NCBI GenBank assembly: GCA_030150265.1
Contig: JASLGG010000046.1
Coordinates: 1-64,000, forward strand
DNA length: 64,000 nucleotides
Reading direction: 5' to 3'
Source of the DNA: Protaetiibacter sp.
GTDB lineage: Bacteria > Actinomycetota > Actinomycetes > Actinomycetales > Microbacteriaceae
Shown: positions 36,697 to 46,369 of the stretch, in pieces
Numbering within the stretch: position 1 is the first letter of the stretch
How the letters are laid out: every line of letters begins with the position of its first letter
Notes under the pieces: generated by a model
The model's input: the letters and a program-made list of their open reading frames with translations, nothing else
What the model was told of the DNA's origin: nothing
Databases searched by the model: none
Made by a program: the position numbers and the translations under genes

Positions 36697-37952
36697 GCGC
36701 TCTCTCGGACCGGCCCGGACCCCTCCAGGACGCTCAGGCCCAGCTCGCCGCCGCCATCGCGCACCTCGGCTACGACGAGGGCACCCACCTGCTGCTCGCG
36801 ACCGCGCGCCGCGAGCTCACCGTGAGCATCCCGCTGCGCCGCGACGACGGCTCGATGGCCGTCTACATCGGCCACCGCGTGCAGCACAACTTCTCGCGCG
36901 GCCCCGCGAAGGGCGGCCTGCGCTACAGCACGGCGGTCGACCTCGACGAGGTGCGCGCGCTCGCCATGTGGATGACGTGGAAGTGCGCGCTCGTCGACGT
37001 GCCCTACGGCGGCGCCAAGGGCGGCGTCGCGATCGACCCGCGCGCCCACTCGCGCGGCGAGCTCGAGCGGGTCACCCGGCGCTACACGAGCGAGATCCTG
37101 CCGCTCATCGGACCGGAGAGCGACATCCCGGCACCCGACATCGGCACCGACGAGAACACCATGGCGTGGATCATGGACACCTACTCGGTCGCCGTGGGCC
37201 ACACGGTCCCCGGCATCGTCACGGGCAAGCCGCTCAGCCTCGGCGGCTCGCTCGGCCGCGCCTCCTCGACCTCGCGCGGCGTCGCGCACATCGCGCTCCT
37301 CGCGCTGGCCGAGCGCGGCATCGAGGCGCGCTCCGCCACCGCGGTGGTGCAGGGCTTCGGCAAGGTCGGCCGGGACTCGGCGCGCTTCCTGCACGAGGCG
37401 GGGGTGCGGCTGCGGGCCGTGAGCGACGTCGACGGCGCCGTGCACGCCGACGGCGGCCTCGACGTCCCGGCCCTCATCGAGCACGCCGCGCGCACCGGCA
37501 GCGTCGCGGGCTTCCCCGGCGGCGAGCCGATCGACCCGGGCGAGATGCTCGAGCTCGACGTCGACCTGCTCGTGCCCGCCGCGGTCGAGGGCGTGCTGAC
37601 CGCCGAGAACGCGCCGCGCATCCGCGCCCGCATCGTCGTGGAGGGCGCGAACGGCCCCACCACGAAGGAGGCGGATGCGGTGCTCGCCGAGCGCGACGTG
37701 CTCGTGGTGCCCGACATCCTCGCCAACGCCGGCGGCGTCGTCGTCTCCTACTTCGAGTGGGTGCAGGCGAACCAGGCCTACTGGTGGACCGAGGACGAGG
37801 TGGAGGGGCGCCTGCGCGAACGGCTCACCGCATCCTGGCTCGCGGTGCTCGACTACGCGCGCGCCCACGAGCTCTCGCTGCGCCAGGCCGCCACGAGCCT
37901 CGCGGTGCGTCGCGTCGCCGAGGCCCACCGGCTGCGCGGCCTCTACCCCTGA
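36693..37952 (+). CDS. Glutamate dehydrogenase family (Glu/Leu/Phe/Val)
   Basis: 419 residues. Oxidative deamination of glutamate to 2-oxoglutarate and ammonia. SIPLRRDDGSMAVYIGHRVQHN, GPAKGGLRY and the catalytic Lys in MTWKCALVDVPYGGAKGGV are present. The Rossmann domain has VVQGFGKVGRDSARFL and VEGANGPTT, with a late DILANAGGVVVSYFEWVQ. Next to gabT it would recycle the glutamate made during transamination. Confidence 0.92.
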   Translation: MSALSDRPGPLQDAQAQLAAAIAHLGYDEGTHLLLATARRELTVSIPLRRDDGSMAVYIGHRVQHNFSRGPAKGGLRYSTAVDLDEVRALAMWMTWKCALVDVPYGGAKGGVAIDPRAHSRGELERVTRRYTSEILPLIGPESDIPAPDIGTDENTMAWIMDTYSVAVGHTVPGIVTGKPLSLGGSLGRASSTSRGVAHIALLALAERGIEARSATAVVQGFGKVGRDSARFLHEAGVRLRAVSDVDGAVHADGGLDVPALIEHAARTGSVAGFPGGEPIDPGEMLELDVDLLVPAAVEGVLTAENAPRIRARIVVEGANGPTTKEADAVLAERDVLVVPDILANAGGVVVSYFEWVQANQAYWWTEDEVEGRLRERLTASWLAVLDYARAHELSLRQAATSLAVRRVAEAHRLRGLYP

Positions 37953-37995
37953 CCCGCCTCCCCGATCCCCCTGCCGACCGACCCAGAGGACCGAG

Positions 37996-39465
37996 ATGAC
38001 CCCGAGCCCCGACGCCGAGCGCGAGCTCGTCGCGAGCGTGCCCACCCGACTGCTGATCGGCGGCGAGTGGACGGGCGCCACCGGCGGCGCCGACTTCCCC
38101 GTGCACGACCCCGCGACGGGCGCCGTGCTCACGCGCGTGCAGTCCGCGAGCCCCGCCGACGGCATCCGCGCCCTCGACGCCGCCGTCGCGGCGCAGGCCG
38201 GATGGGCGGCCACCCCGCCCCGCGAGCGCGGCGAGCTGCTGCGGCGCGCGTGGGAGCTGCTCATGGAGCGTCGCGAGGAGTTCGCGCTGCTCATGACGCT
38301 CGAGATGGGCAAGCCGCTCGCCGAGGCGCGCGGCGAGGTGACGTACGGCGGCGAATTCCTGCGCTGGTTCTCGGAGGAGGCGGTGCGCGTCACGGGGCGC
38401 TACGGCCGGAACCCCGAGGGCACCGGCACGACCATCGTGACCCACCGTCCGGTCGGCCCCTGCTACCTCATCACGCCGTGGAACTTCCCGCTCGCGATGG
38501 CGACGCGCAAGATCGCGCCCGCGCTCGCGGCGGGCTGCACGGCCGTCATCAAGCCCGCCGAGCTGACCCCGCTCACGACGCTCGCCTTCGGGCAGCTGCT
38601 GATCGACGCGGGGCTCCCGGCCGGCGTCGTGAACATCGTGCCGACCTCCGACTCGCGGGGGCTGTCCGCGCCGATCATCGCCGACCCGCGGCTGCGCAAG
38701 CTGAGCTTCACGGGATCCACGCCGGTCGGCCGCCAGCTGCTCAAGCAGGCCGCCGACGGCGTGCTGCGCACCTCGATGGAGCTCGGCGGCAACGCCCCGT
38801 TCCTCGTCTTCGAGGACGCCGACCTGGATGCCGCGGTCGACGCCGCCATGCTCGCCAAGTTCCGCAACATCGGCCAGGCGTGCACGGCGGCCAACCGCTT
38901 CATCGTGCACGAGGCGGTCGCCGACGACTTCGCCGAGCGGATGCGCGCGCGCATCGCGGTGATGAAGGTCGGGCGCGGCACCGAGGAGGGCGTCGAGATC
39001 GGCCCCCTCATCGACGACAAGGCCGTGCGGCACAGCGCGGAGCTCGTGGCGGATGCGGTGGCCGGCGGCGCGCGCCTGCTCGCGGGCGGCGAGCCGCTCG
39101 AGGGGCCGGGCACTTTCTTCCCGCCCACGATCGTGGCGGGCCTCGCCCCGGAGGCGCGCATCCTGCACGAGGAGATCTTCGGGCCCGTCGTCGGCGTCGT
39201 CGCCTTCCGCGACGAGGCGGAGGCCGTGCGCCTCGCCAACGACACCGAGTACGGCCTCATCGCCTACGCCTTCACGCGCGACGTCGGGCGCGCCCACCGC
39301 CTCATCGCGGGTCTCGAGGCGGGCATGATCGGCATCAACGCGGGCGTCATCTCGAACGCCTCGGCGCCGTTCGGCGGCGTCAAGCAGTCCGGGCTCGGGC
39401 GGGAGGGGGCCGTGGAGGGCATCCACGAATACCTCGAAACCGCCTACGCTCATATCCCAGGCTGA
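37996..39465 (+). CDS. gabD: Succinate-semialdehyde dehydrogenase
   Basis: 489 residues. Oxidises succinate semialdehyde to succinate with NAD(P)+. Cofactor site PWNFPLAMATRKIAPAL, Glu in MELGGNAPFLVFEDADL and catalytic Cys296 in NIGQACTAANRF are visible. The C-terminus has SAPFGGVKQSGLGREGAVEGIHEYLE, a GabD hallmark. ATG with ribosome binding site AGAGGACCGAG. It follows glutamate dehydrogenase by 43 nt. Confidence 0.93.
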   Translation: MTPSPDAERELVASVPTRLLIGGEWTGATGGADFPVHDPATGAVLTRVQSASPADGIRALDAAVAAQAGWAATPPRERGELLRRAWELLMERREEFALLMTLEMGKPLAEARGEVTYGGEFLRWFSEEAVRVTGRYGRNPEGTGTTIVTHRPVGPCYLITPWNFPLAMATRKIAPALAAGCTAVIKPAELTPLTTLAFGQLLIDAGLPAGVVNIVPTSDSRGLSAPIIADPRLRKLSFTGSTPVGRQLLKQAADGVLRTSMELGGNAPFLVFEDADLDAAVDAAMLAKFRNIGQACTAANRFIVHEAVADDFAERMRARIAVMKVGRGTEEGVEIGPLIDDKAVRHSAELVADAVAGGARLLAGGEPLEGPGTFFPPTIVAGLAPEARILHEEIFGPVVGVVAFRDEAEAVRLANDTEYGLIAYAFTRDVGRAHRLIAGLEAGMIGINAGVISNASAPFGGVKQSGLGREGAVEGIHEYLETAYAHIPG

Positions 39466-39517
39466 CACTGCTCACGACGCAGTCCGGCTGACACATCACG
39501 ATCGAGGAGGATCGCCC

Positions 39518-40882
39518 ATGAGCGGCTACGCCGTCACCGACCCCTACACCGGCGAGCGCGGGCCCGAGTTCGCCGACGCGACCGACGCCGAGCTCGAGGC
39601 GGCCCTCGCGGCCGTCGAGAGCGCACGCCGCGGCTGGGCCGCGACCACCACGGTCGCGGAGCGCGCCGCGACCCTCAAGCGCGCCGCCGAGCTGCACCTC
39701 GAGCGCGTCGAGGAGCTCGCCGACATCGTCGTGCGCGAGATGGGCAAGCCCCGCGCGCAGGCCGTCGGCGAGGTCGAGTTCGCGGGCGCCATCATCGGCT
39801 TCTACGCCGACAACGCCGAGAAGCTGCTCGCCGACGAGCCGATCGACTCGGAGGAGGGCACCGCGATCATCCGCAAGGCCCCCATCGGCCCGCTGCTCGG
39901 CATCATGCCGTGGAACTTCCCCTTCTACCAGGTGGCCCGCTTCGCCGGCCCGAACCTGGCGGTGGGCAACCCCATCCTGCTCAAGCACGCCTCGCAGAAC
40001 CCCGAGACGGCGCTCGCGCTCGAGAAGATCTTCCGCGACGCCGGCTTCCCCGAGGGCGCCTTCGTCAACGTGTTCGCCACCAAGGACCAGCTGGCGACCG
40101 CGATCGCCGACTCGCGCATCCGCGGCGTCTCGCTCACCGGCTCCGAGGCGGCGGGCTCGAAGGTCGCCGAGATCGCGGGCCGCAACCTCAAGAAGGTCGT
40201 GCTCGAGCTCGGCGGCTCCGACCCGTTCATCCTGCTCAGCACTGACGACCTGGATGCCGCGGTCGACTCGGCGGTCGCCGCACGCCTCGACAACAACGGC
40301 CAGTCCTGCAACGCGGCCAAGCGCTTCATCGTGGTCGACGAGCTCTTCGACGACTTCGCCGCCAAGTTCGTGGCGAAGATCGGCGCCGTGCGCCCGGCCG
40401 ACCCGCGCGCCGACGACACCGAGCTCGGACCGCTGTCGAGCGTGGGCGCCGCCGAGGCGCTCGAGCAGCAGGTGGAGCGGGCCCTCGCGAACGGCGCCCG
40501 CGCGCTGCTCGCGCCGAGCCCGCGCGACGGCGCGCAGTTCGCGCCCGTGGTGCTGACCGACGTGACGCCCGAGAACCCGGCGTTCATGGAGGAGTTCTTC
40601 GGCCCCGTCGCGATGCTGTTCCGGGTGAGCGGCGAGGACGAGGCCGTCGAGATCGCCAACGGCACCGAGTTCGGCCTCGGCTCCTACGTGTTCACGACCG
40701 ACGAGGCGCAGGCGATGCGCGTGGCCGACCGCATCGAGGCCGGCATGGTCTACGTCAACGTCGTGCTCGCCGACTCGCCCGAGCTGCCCTTCGGCGGCGT
40801 CAAGCGCTCCGGCACGGGCCGCGAGCTCGGGGCGATCGGCATCGAGGAGTTCATCAACAAGAAGCTCATCCGCCGTCCCTGA
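39518..40882 (+). CDS. Second aldehyde dehydrogenase, succinate-semialdehyde type (Sad-like)
   Basis: 454 residues, shorter at the N-terminus than the first enzyme. [32 protein letters not shown] and catalytic Cys264 in [11 protein letters not shown] are present. The C-terminal [27 protein letters not shown] matches the Sad/GabD2 branch. ATG with ribosome binding site GAGGAGG. It gives the operon two enzymes for the same type of aldehyde, possibly with different cofactor or chain-length preference. Confidence 0.9.
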   Translation: MSGYAVTDPYTGERGPEFADATDAELEAALAAVESARRGWAATTTVAERAATLKRAAELHLERVEELADIVVREMGKPRAQAVGEVEFAGAIIGFYADNAEKLLADEPIDSEEGTAIIRKAPIGPLLGIMPWNFPFYQVARFAGPNLAVGNPILLKHASQNPETALALEKIFRDAGFPEGAFVNVFATKDQLATAIADSRIRGVSLTGSEAAGSKVAEIAGRNLKKVVLELGGSDPFILLSTDDLDAAVDSAVAARLDNNGQSCNAAKRFIVVDELFDDFAAKFVAKIGAVRPADPRADDTELGPLSSVGAAEALEQQVERALANGARALLAPSPRDGAQFAPVVLTDVTPENPAFMEEFFGPVAMLFRVSGEDEAVEIANGTEFGLGSYVFTTDEAQAMRVADRIEAGMVYVNVVLADSPELPFGGVKRSGTGRELGAIGIEEFINKKLIRRP

Positions 40883-41002
40883 GCCTTCTGGCGGCGCCGT
40901 GGTCGGCGCCGCTCGGCCGGGACCGAAGACCCTGTCGCTCGCCCGGCGGCGTGCCTAGCCTGGCAACAGGCGACGGGACCGCCGCCGGAAGGGAATGGGA
41001 TC

Positions 41003-41788
41003 ATGCGCACCTACCTCGTGACGGGGGCCGCCTCCGGGATCGGCAAGGCCACCAAGGAACTCCTCCAGGAGCGCGGGCACACGGTGATCGGCGTCGACCT
41101 TCACGACGCCGACATCGAGCTCGACCTCGCGACGGCGGAGGGGCGCGCGGCGCTCCCCGAGGCCGTCTCCGTGGCGGCGGGCGGCGGGATCGACGCGATC
41201 GTCGCGGTCGCCGGCGTCGCCCAGTTCACCTCGCTCACCGCCCGCGTCAACTACTTCGGCGCCGTCGCCACGCTCGAGGGGCTCCGGCCGCTGCTCGCGG
41301 GCTCGGCCGCACCCCGCGCGGTGGTCGTGTCGTCGTTCTCCTCCCTGCAGGACAACGACGCCGAGCTCGTGACGCTGCTCGAGGCGGGCGACGAGGCGGC
41401 CGCCGTGGCGCGCGCCGACGCGCTCGTCGAGCAGAACCTGGGGCACCTCATCTACGCCTCCACGAAGCGCGCGATCTCCGAGTGGGTGCGCACGCAGTCG
41501 ATCACCGCCGAGTGGGCGGGCGCGGGCATCCCGCTCAACGCGGTGGGCCCCGGCGTCATCCTCACGCCGATGACGGCCCCGCTCATGCAGACCCAGGAGG
41601 GGCGCGACCAGCTCGCCCAGATCGTGCCGATGCCGCTGGGCGGCCCGGCCGAGCCGGTCGTGATCGCGCGGATGCTGGCCTGGCTCGCGAGCGAGGAGAA
41701 CACCCACATGGCCGGTCAGACGGTGTACGTCGACGGCGGAGCGGATGTGGCCATCCGCGGTCCGCACGTCTTCGGCACCACCGCCTGA
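41003..41788 (+). CDS. Short-chain dehydrogenase/reductase (3-alpha-hydroxysteroid dehydrogenase-like)
   Basis: 261 residues. NAD(P)-binding TGAASGIG at the N-terminus and catalytic YASTK (Tyr near residue 152) with an upstream Ser-rich VVSSFSSLQ. A long insertion before the Tyr and the short nucleotide domain resemble bacterial 3-alpha-HSD. QTVYVDGGAD closes the fold. ATG 41003 has ribosome binding site GAAGGGAATG, so it is not leaderless; a TAGCCT -10-like hexamer is at 40955. The substrate is unknown and it does not obviously belong to either flanking operon. Confidence 0.85.
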   Translation: MRTYLVTGAASGIGKATKELLQERGHTVIGVDLHDADIELDLATAEGRAALPEAVSVAAGGGIDAIVAVAGVAQFTSLTARVNYFGAVATLEGLRPLLAGSAAPRAVVVSSFSSLQDNDAELVTLLEAGDEAAAVARADALVEQNLGHLIYASTKRAISEWVRTQSITAEWAGAGIPLNAVGPGVILTPMTAPLMQTQEGRDQLAQIVPMPLGGPAEPVVIARMLAWLASEENTHMAGQTVYVDGGADVAIRGPHVFGTTA

Positions 41789-41863
41789 CCCCGAGGCGCC
41801 GCACCCCGCACCGGGGGGACCATGCGAGGGCGGCGCCTCACTCATCGCGGAATGCACGGTCGC

Positions 41864-41869
41864 TAGGGT
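41864..41869 (+). promoter_or_regulatory. -10 hexamer of the leaderless Ole-like operon
   Basis: TAGGGT, 6 nt before GTG 41876. Confidence 0.5.
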
Positions 41870-41875
41870 TGCTAG

Positions 41876-42886
41876 GTGCCGTCGCCCGTCTCCGCCCGCA
41901 TCGCCGGGCTCGGCGTGCACCTGCCCGAGCGCATCCGGACGACGACCGAGACCGAGGCCGAGCTGCGACGCCGCAACCCCGGCGTGCGCCTGCCGACGGG
42001 CCTCATCCGCCGGATGACGGGCGTCGAGACCGTGCACCTGCGGCCCGAGGGCTGGGACGCCTCCGACCTCGCGGTCGCGGCGGCGCGCGCGGCGCTCGCC
42101 GAGTCGCCGGGCGATGTCGACCTCCTGCTCTTCGCCTCCGCGAGCCAGGACCTCGTGGAGCCGGCGACCTCCCACATCGTGGCCGCGAAGCTCGGCGTCG
42201 ACGCACCCGTCATGGACGTCAAGAACGCATGCAACTCGGTCGTCAACGCGATGCAGGTGGCCGACGCGCTCATCCGCACGGGCCAGCACCGCCGGGTGCT
42301 CGTCGCATCCGGCGAGGCGCCCACGGTCGCGGTGCGCTGGCAGCTCGACTCGCACGAGCAGTTCATCCGCAGCTTCCCCGGCTACACGATGAGCGACGGG
42401 GGAGCGGCGCTCGTGCTGGAGGCGTCCGAGGACCCGGATGCCGGCATCCGGGCGACGAGGTTCCTCGCGGTCTCGCGGCACTGGGACATCGGCACGCTGC
42501 CGGGCGGCGGCACCATGCGGCCGCGCGACCTCGACGCCGAGTACTTCGACATGGACGGCCACGGGCTGCAGCAGGCGTTCCTCGAGCTGGGTCCGGAGCC
42601 CGTGCTGGGGCTGCTGCGCGATCGCGGGCTCGGCTGGGACGACTTCGACCTGGTGGCGATCCACCAGGTGGCGCTGCCGTACCTGCCGCCGATCTTCGAG
42701 CGACTCGGCGTGCCGGACGACCGCACGGTCGTGACCGTCGCCGAGCACGGCAACCTGGCATCCGTCACCCTGCCCCTGCAGCTGGCGCTCGCACGCGAGC
42801 GGGGGATGCTGCGCGAGGGCTCGCGCGTGCTGCTCATCGGGCTCGCGGGAGGGATCTCGCTCGGCCTCGTCGAGGTGCGCTGGTGA
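41876..42886 (+). CDS. OleA-like thiolase (KAS III superfamily)
   Basis: 336 residues. Catalytic triad visible: Cys119 in VKNACNSVVNAM, His263 in AIHQVALP and Asn293 in EHGNLASVTLPL. The region QDLVEPATSHIVAAKLG..VMDVKNAC resembles OleA, which joins two fatty acyl-CoAs head-to-head to a beta-keto acid, more than FabH. The downstream OleC- and OleD-like genes support that reading. GTG start is set by the leaderless promoter. Its stop overlaps the next gene (GTGA). FabH-like or other acyl-condensing function remains an alternative. Confidence 0.8.
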   Translation: MPSPVSARIAGLGVHLPERIRTTTETEAELRRRNPGVRLPTGLIRRMTGVETVHLRPEGWDASDLAVAAARAALAESPGDVDLLLFASASQDLVEPATSHIVAAKLGVDAPVMDVKNACNSVVNAMQVADALIRTGQHRRVLVASGEAPTVAVRWQLDSHEQFIRSFPGYTMSDGGAALVLEASEDPDAGIRATRFLAVSRHWDIGTLPGGGTMRPRDLDAEYFDMDGHGLQQAFLELGPEPVLGLLRDRGLGWDDFDLVAIHQVALPYLPPIFERLGVPDDRTVVTVAEHGNLASVTLPLQLALARERGMLREGSRVLLIGLAGGISLGLVEVRW

Positions 42887-43656
42887 GCGGCCGGCTCGCC
42901 GTCGTGGTGCCCGTCTACCAGGAGGCGGCGGGCATCGCTCCGACGCTCGTCGCGCTCGCGGCCCAGCGCGACGCCGACTTCGACGCGGTGTTCGTCGACA
43001 ACGGCTCGACCGACGGGTCGGCGGACGTCATCCGCGCCTTCGCCGCGCAGCGCGGCCTCACCCGGTGGCGCGTCATCGACGAGACGCAGAAGGGCACGGG
43101 GGCCGCCGCCGACACCGGCATGCGCGCCGCGATCGCCGCGGGGGCGACGCTGCTCGCGCGGACGGATGCCGACTGCCTGCCCCGCGAGGACTGGACCGCC
43201 GCCGTGCGCCGCGCCCTCACCTCGCGCGCCGAGGGGGGCCTCGGTCTCGGTCTCGTGGGCGGCGAGCTCGTGGCCCGCCGCGACGAGGGGGTCGGCTGGG
43301 CGACGCGCGCGCTGCTGCGGGGGGCCGTGCACCTCGCCGAGGCGTTCGGCCGCATCCGTCCGGGGAACCGCGACGCCGCCTACCTCGGGCCGTACCTGAT
43401 GGCGGCGGGCTGCAACGTGGGCATCACGGCGGAGCTGTACCTCGCCGCCGGGGGCTTCCCGCGCACCGCGATCGAGGACGTGCACGAGGATCGCGCGCTC
43501 GTCAACGCGGTGCGCCGGCTCACCCGCGACTATGCGCGGCGCTCGGACGTGGTCGTCTACGGCTCGAGCCGGCGGGTGCGCGCGTGGGGGCTCCGGCGCA
43601 CCCTGCTCTGGTACAAGGACCACGCCTACAAGCCGGACGTCGTGGACATCCGATGA
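42883..43656 (+). CDS. Family 2 glycosyltransferase
   Basis: 257 residues. GT-A fold opening with LAVVVPVYQEAAGIAPTL and VDNGSTDGSADVI, then the metal-binding ARTDADC (DxD motif). IEDVHEDRALV is the acceptor-side acidic motif. There is no membrane span. GTG overlaps the OleA-like stop. It would add a sugar to a lipid intermediate or product of the cluster. Acceptor and sugar donor are unknown. Confidence 0.85.
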   Translation: MSGRLAVVVPVYQEAAGIAPTLVALAAQRDADFDAVFVDNGSTDGSADVIRAFAAQRGLTRWRVIDETQKGTGAAADTGMRAAIAAGATLLARTDADCLPREDWTAAVRRALTSRAEGGLGLGLVGGELVARRDEGVGWATRALLRGAVHLAEAFGRIRPGNRDAAYLGPYLMAAGCNVGITAELYLAAGGFPRTAIEDVHEDRALVNAVRRLTRDYARRSDVVVYGSSRRVRAWGLRRTLLWYKDHAYKPDVVDIR

Positions 43657-44810
43657 GCGCGGAGGCGACGAGGCGGGATCGGGCCGTGGTGCGCGCGGCG
43701 CACCCGGTGGCGTTCCCGCTCGTCTCGGCGATCCCGGGGCCCGTGCGACGGGTGCCCGGGCTCGGCGTCGTCGTGAAGGACGCGACGCTGCTGCGCTCGG
43801 TGCTGATGGACTCCGCGCACTTCTCGAAGAACGGGCCCGGCGCGCCGAGCGAGCTCTGGACGCCGGTGCTCGGCCCGCGGGTGCTGCTCAACATGGAGGG
43901 TGCCGACCATCAGGCGCTGCGCCGCCAGCTCGCGCCGCTGTTCTCGCCCTCGTTCGTCGACGGATTCGTCACCGAGAGCCTGGGGGCCGCGACCGCGGCG
44001 CTCGGCTCGGCGCTCGCGGCGGGCGAGGAGGCCGACCTCGTGGAGCACGCCCGACGCGGGGCGAGCCGGGTGATCTCGCGGCTCGTCGGGCTCCCCTCCG
44101 AACTCCACCGCGCGGAGGGCTTCGACGACGCCATGTTCGCGCGCGTCTCGGCCGTCACCGGCTACGTCACGCTCGCCCGCCCGCGGCTCAGGCCGCGTCA
44201 GCTCGATGCCGCCCGCGCGATCCTCGGCGAGCTGGGGGAGCATGCGGCGCGCGCCTACGCGGGCGACGAGTCCACGGTGCCGGGACGGATGCGCGCCCTC
44301 GGCCTGTCGGAGCGCGAGGCCCTCGGCGCGGTCGGCGCCTTCGTGCTCACCGGCACCGAGACGATCGTGTCGTACCTGCCGCGGCTCGTCGCCCTGCTCG
44401 TGGACTCCGGCTGGCACGCGCGCCTCGCGGCCGACCCCGCGCTCCAGGATGCCGCGATCGCGGAGGGGCTGCGCGTGACGACGCCGTCGCCCGTCATGCT
44501 GCGCGCGGTGACGGAGGCGACGACGATCGGGCCGGTCGCGGTACGCCCGGGCGACCGCGTCATCCTGGGCACCTGGTGGGCCGACACGGCGCTCGGCGAC
44601 TTCGACCCGGCGGGCAACCCCGCGGCGTCCCTCAAGCAGCTGTGGTTCGGGGCGGGCGTCCACTACTGCCTCGGCGCCCCGCTCGCGATGGCGCAGATCC
44701 GGCTCGCCCTGGGCGCCCTGCTCGCGCATCCGGGGCTGCGCATCACCCGCCGTCGGCCGGCGCGCGGCGTGCTCATCCCCTCCTACGCGGAGCTGCGGGT
44801 GCGGGCATGA
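43653..44810 (+). CDS. Cytochrome P450
   Basis: 385 residues. Heme ligand Cys339 in LWFGAGVHYCLGAPLAMAQI (FGxGxHxCxGxxLA). The I-helix has LTGTETI, with Thr for oxygen activation, and the ExxR motif is EGLR near residue 272. A soluble bacterial class I type that needs a ferredoxin and reductase, neither encoded nearby. ATG overlaps the glycosyltransferase stop. Together with the Ole-like enzymes it probably hydroxylates a long-chain acyl substrate or product. Confidence 0.92.
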   Translation: MSAEATRRDRAVVRAAHPVAFPLVSAIPGPVRRVPGLGVVVKDATLLRSVLMDSAHFSKNGPGAPSELWTPVLGPRVLLNMEGADHQALRRQLAPLFSPSFVDGFVTESLGAATAALGSALAAGEEADLVEHARRGASRVISRLVGLPSELHRAEGFDDAMFARVSAVTGYVTLARPRLRPRQLDAARAILGELGEHAARAYAGDESTVPGRMRALGLSEREALGAVGAFVLTGTETIVSYLPRLVALLVDSGWHARLAADPALQDAAIAEGLRVTTPSPVMLRAVTEATTIGPVAVRPGDRVILGTWWADTALGDFDPAGNPAASLKQLWFGAGVHYCLGAPLAMAQIRLALGALLAHPGLRITRRRPARGVLIPSYAELRVRA

Positions 44811-46369
44811 GCGACCTCGTGCACGCCGTGCTCGAGGCGGCGGAGCGCACGCCCGGTGCGCCGGCGCTCACGGCCCGCGGGCGCACCTGGAACCATCGCG
44901 AGCTCGGGCGCCGCATCCGCGCGATCGCCGCGGGGCTGCGCGCGGCGGGGCTCGAGCGCGGCGACCGGGTGCTGTTCTCGGTGCGCCCGGGGCCGGATGC
45001 CGTGGCGCTCGCGCTCGGCATCGTCGGCGCCGGCGGCACGGTCGTGTTCGCCGACCCCGGCGCGGGCGAGGCCCTGTTCCGCGCCCGCGCCGCCCTGGCC
45101 GCCCCGCGTTGGGTCGCCGCCGAGTCGCTGCTCTACCTGGCCTCGAGCGGTCCGCTGCGCCCCCTCGCCCGGCGGCGCGGGCTCGAGCTCGCGCCCTACG
45201 GGCGCCTCGTGCCGGATGCGCGGCACATCCGTGCCGGCGGATGGCTGCCCGGCGTGCCCCGCGGCGCCCTGCCGCTCGCCTCCCTCGCCCGCGGCGACGC
45301 CGACGGCATGATCGACGGCGACCCGGACGATCTCGCCCTCGTGGTCTTCACCTCGGGCACCACGGATGCGCCGAAAGCAGTCGCGCACTCGCGCGGCTCG
45401 CTCGGCGCCGGGCTCGCCGACTTCGCGGAGGGGGTCGGCATCCGTCCGGGGCTGCGCGTGCTCACCGATCAGCTCATGGTGGGGGTGCCGGCGCTCATCG
45501 GCGGTGCGCACTGGACCATGCCGGCGCCCGGCCTCGACCCCGGCGCCCGGCCGGAGGCGTACCTCGCGCACCTCGGGGACGCCGAGCTGCTGTTCGCGGC
45601 GCCCGCGACGCTCGACGCGATCCTGCGCGCGCTCGACGATCGCCCCGAGCTCACGCCGCGGCTCGAGGCGATCGTGCTGGGCGGGGCGCCGGTGCTGCCG
45701 CCGCTGCTGCGCCGCACCGTCGCGCGCTTCCCGGAGGCGCGCATCCGGGCGGTCTACGGGATGACGGAGATCCTGCCGGTCGCGATCGCCGACGGCGCCG
45801 CGAAGCTCATGCATCCGGCCGCGGATGGCGACCGGGTCGGCCGCCTCGTGCCGAGCGTCACGGCCCGCATCGACGCGGGCGAGCTCGTGCTCTCGGGCCC
45901 GGGCCTCGCGCGCGGCTACCTCGCCGAGCTGCCCGGGCATCCGCTCGAGGAGCTGCGCACGGGCGACCTCGCCGAGCTCGACGGCGACGAGCTCGTGCTG
46001 CGGGGGCGCGCCAAGGACATGTTCATCCGCGGCACCCAGAACGTCTACCCCGGTCTCTACGAGCCGCTCATCGCGGGGCTGCCGGGCGTCGCCGACGTCG
46101 CGATGGCCGGGGTTCCGGATGCCGTGGGCGACGACCGCATCGTCGTCGCGGTGGTGCCCGCCGACGCTCCGCCGGCCGCTCCGACGACCGACCATCCGAT
46201 CCTGGCGACGCTCGCGCGCCGCCTCCCCGGCCTCATCGACGCGGGCGTGCTGCCGGATGCGGTGGTCGCCGTGCCCGAGCTGCCGCGCGCCGGACGGGGC
46301 CGCAAGCTCGACCGCGCGCCGCTCGCCGCACTGCTCGCGCCGTTCGCCGACGCGGGGGAGCGCCGATGA
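44807..46369 (+). CDS. OleC-like AMP-dependent synthetase (beta-lactone synthetase type)
   Basis: 520 residues. ANL-superfamily fold with P-loop VVFTSGTTDAPKAVAHS and the A5 motif YGMTEILPVAIADG, which matches the YGATEALPV form specific to OleC rather than ordinary acyl-CoA ligases. LRTGDLAELDGDELVLRGRAKDMFIRG covers motifs A7-A8, and GRGRKLDR holds the terminal catalytic Lys. OleC uses ATP to close a beta-hydroxy acid into a beta-lactone. ATG overlaps the P450 stop. Confidence 0.82.
   Translation: MSDLVHAVLEAAERTPGAPALTARGRTWNHRELGRRIRAIAAGLRAAGLERGDRVLFSVRPGPDAVALALGIVGAGGTVVFADPGAGEALFRARAALAAPRWVAAESLLYLASSGPLRPLARRRGLELAPYGRLVPDARHIRAGGWLPGVPRGALPLASLARGDADGMIDGDPDDLALVVFTSGTTDAPKAVAHSRGSLGAGLADFAEGVGIRPGLRVLTDQLMVGVPALIGGAHWTMPAPGLDPGARPEAYLAHLGDAELLFAAPATLDAILRALDDRPELTPRLEAIVLGGAPVLPPLLRRTVARFPEARIRAVYGMTEILPVAIADGAAKLMHPAADGDRVGRLVPSVTARIDAGELVLSGPGLARGYLAELPGHPLEELRTGDLAELDGDELVLRGRAKDMFIRGTQNVYPGLYEPLIAGLPGVADVAMAGVPDAVGDDRIVVAVVPADAPPAAPTTDHPILATLARRLPGLIDAGVLPDAVVAVPELPRAGRGRKLDRAPLAALLAPFADAGERR

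Noticed and set aside
41876..42886. FabH, housekeeping fatty-acid initiation
   Set aside because: It is not near other fab genes, its core resembles OleA more, and it is coupled to OleC/OleD-like genes. FabH is not fully excluded.
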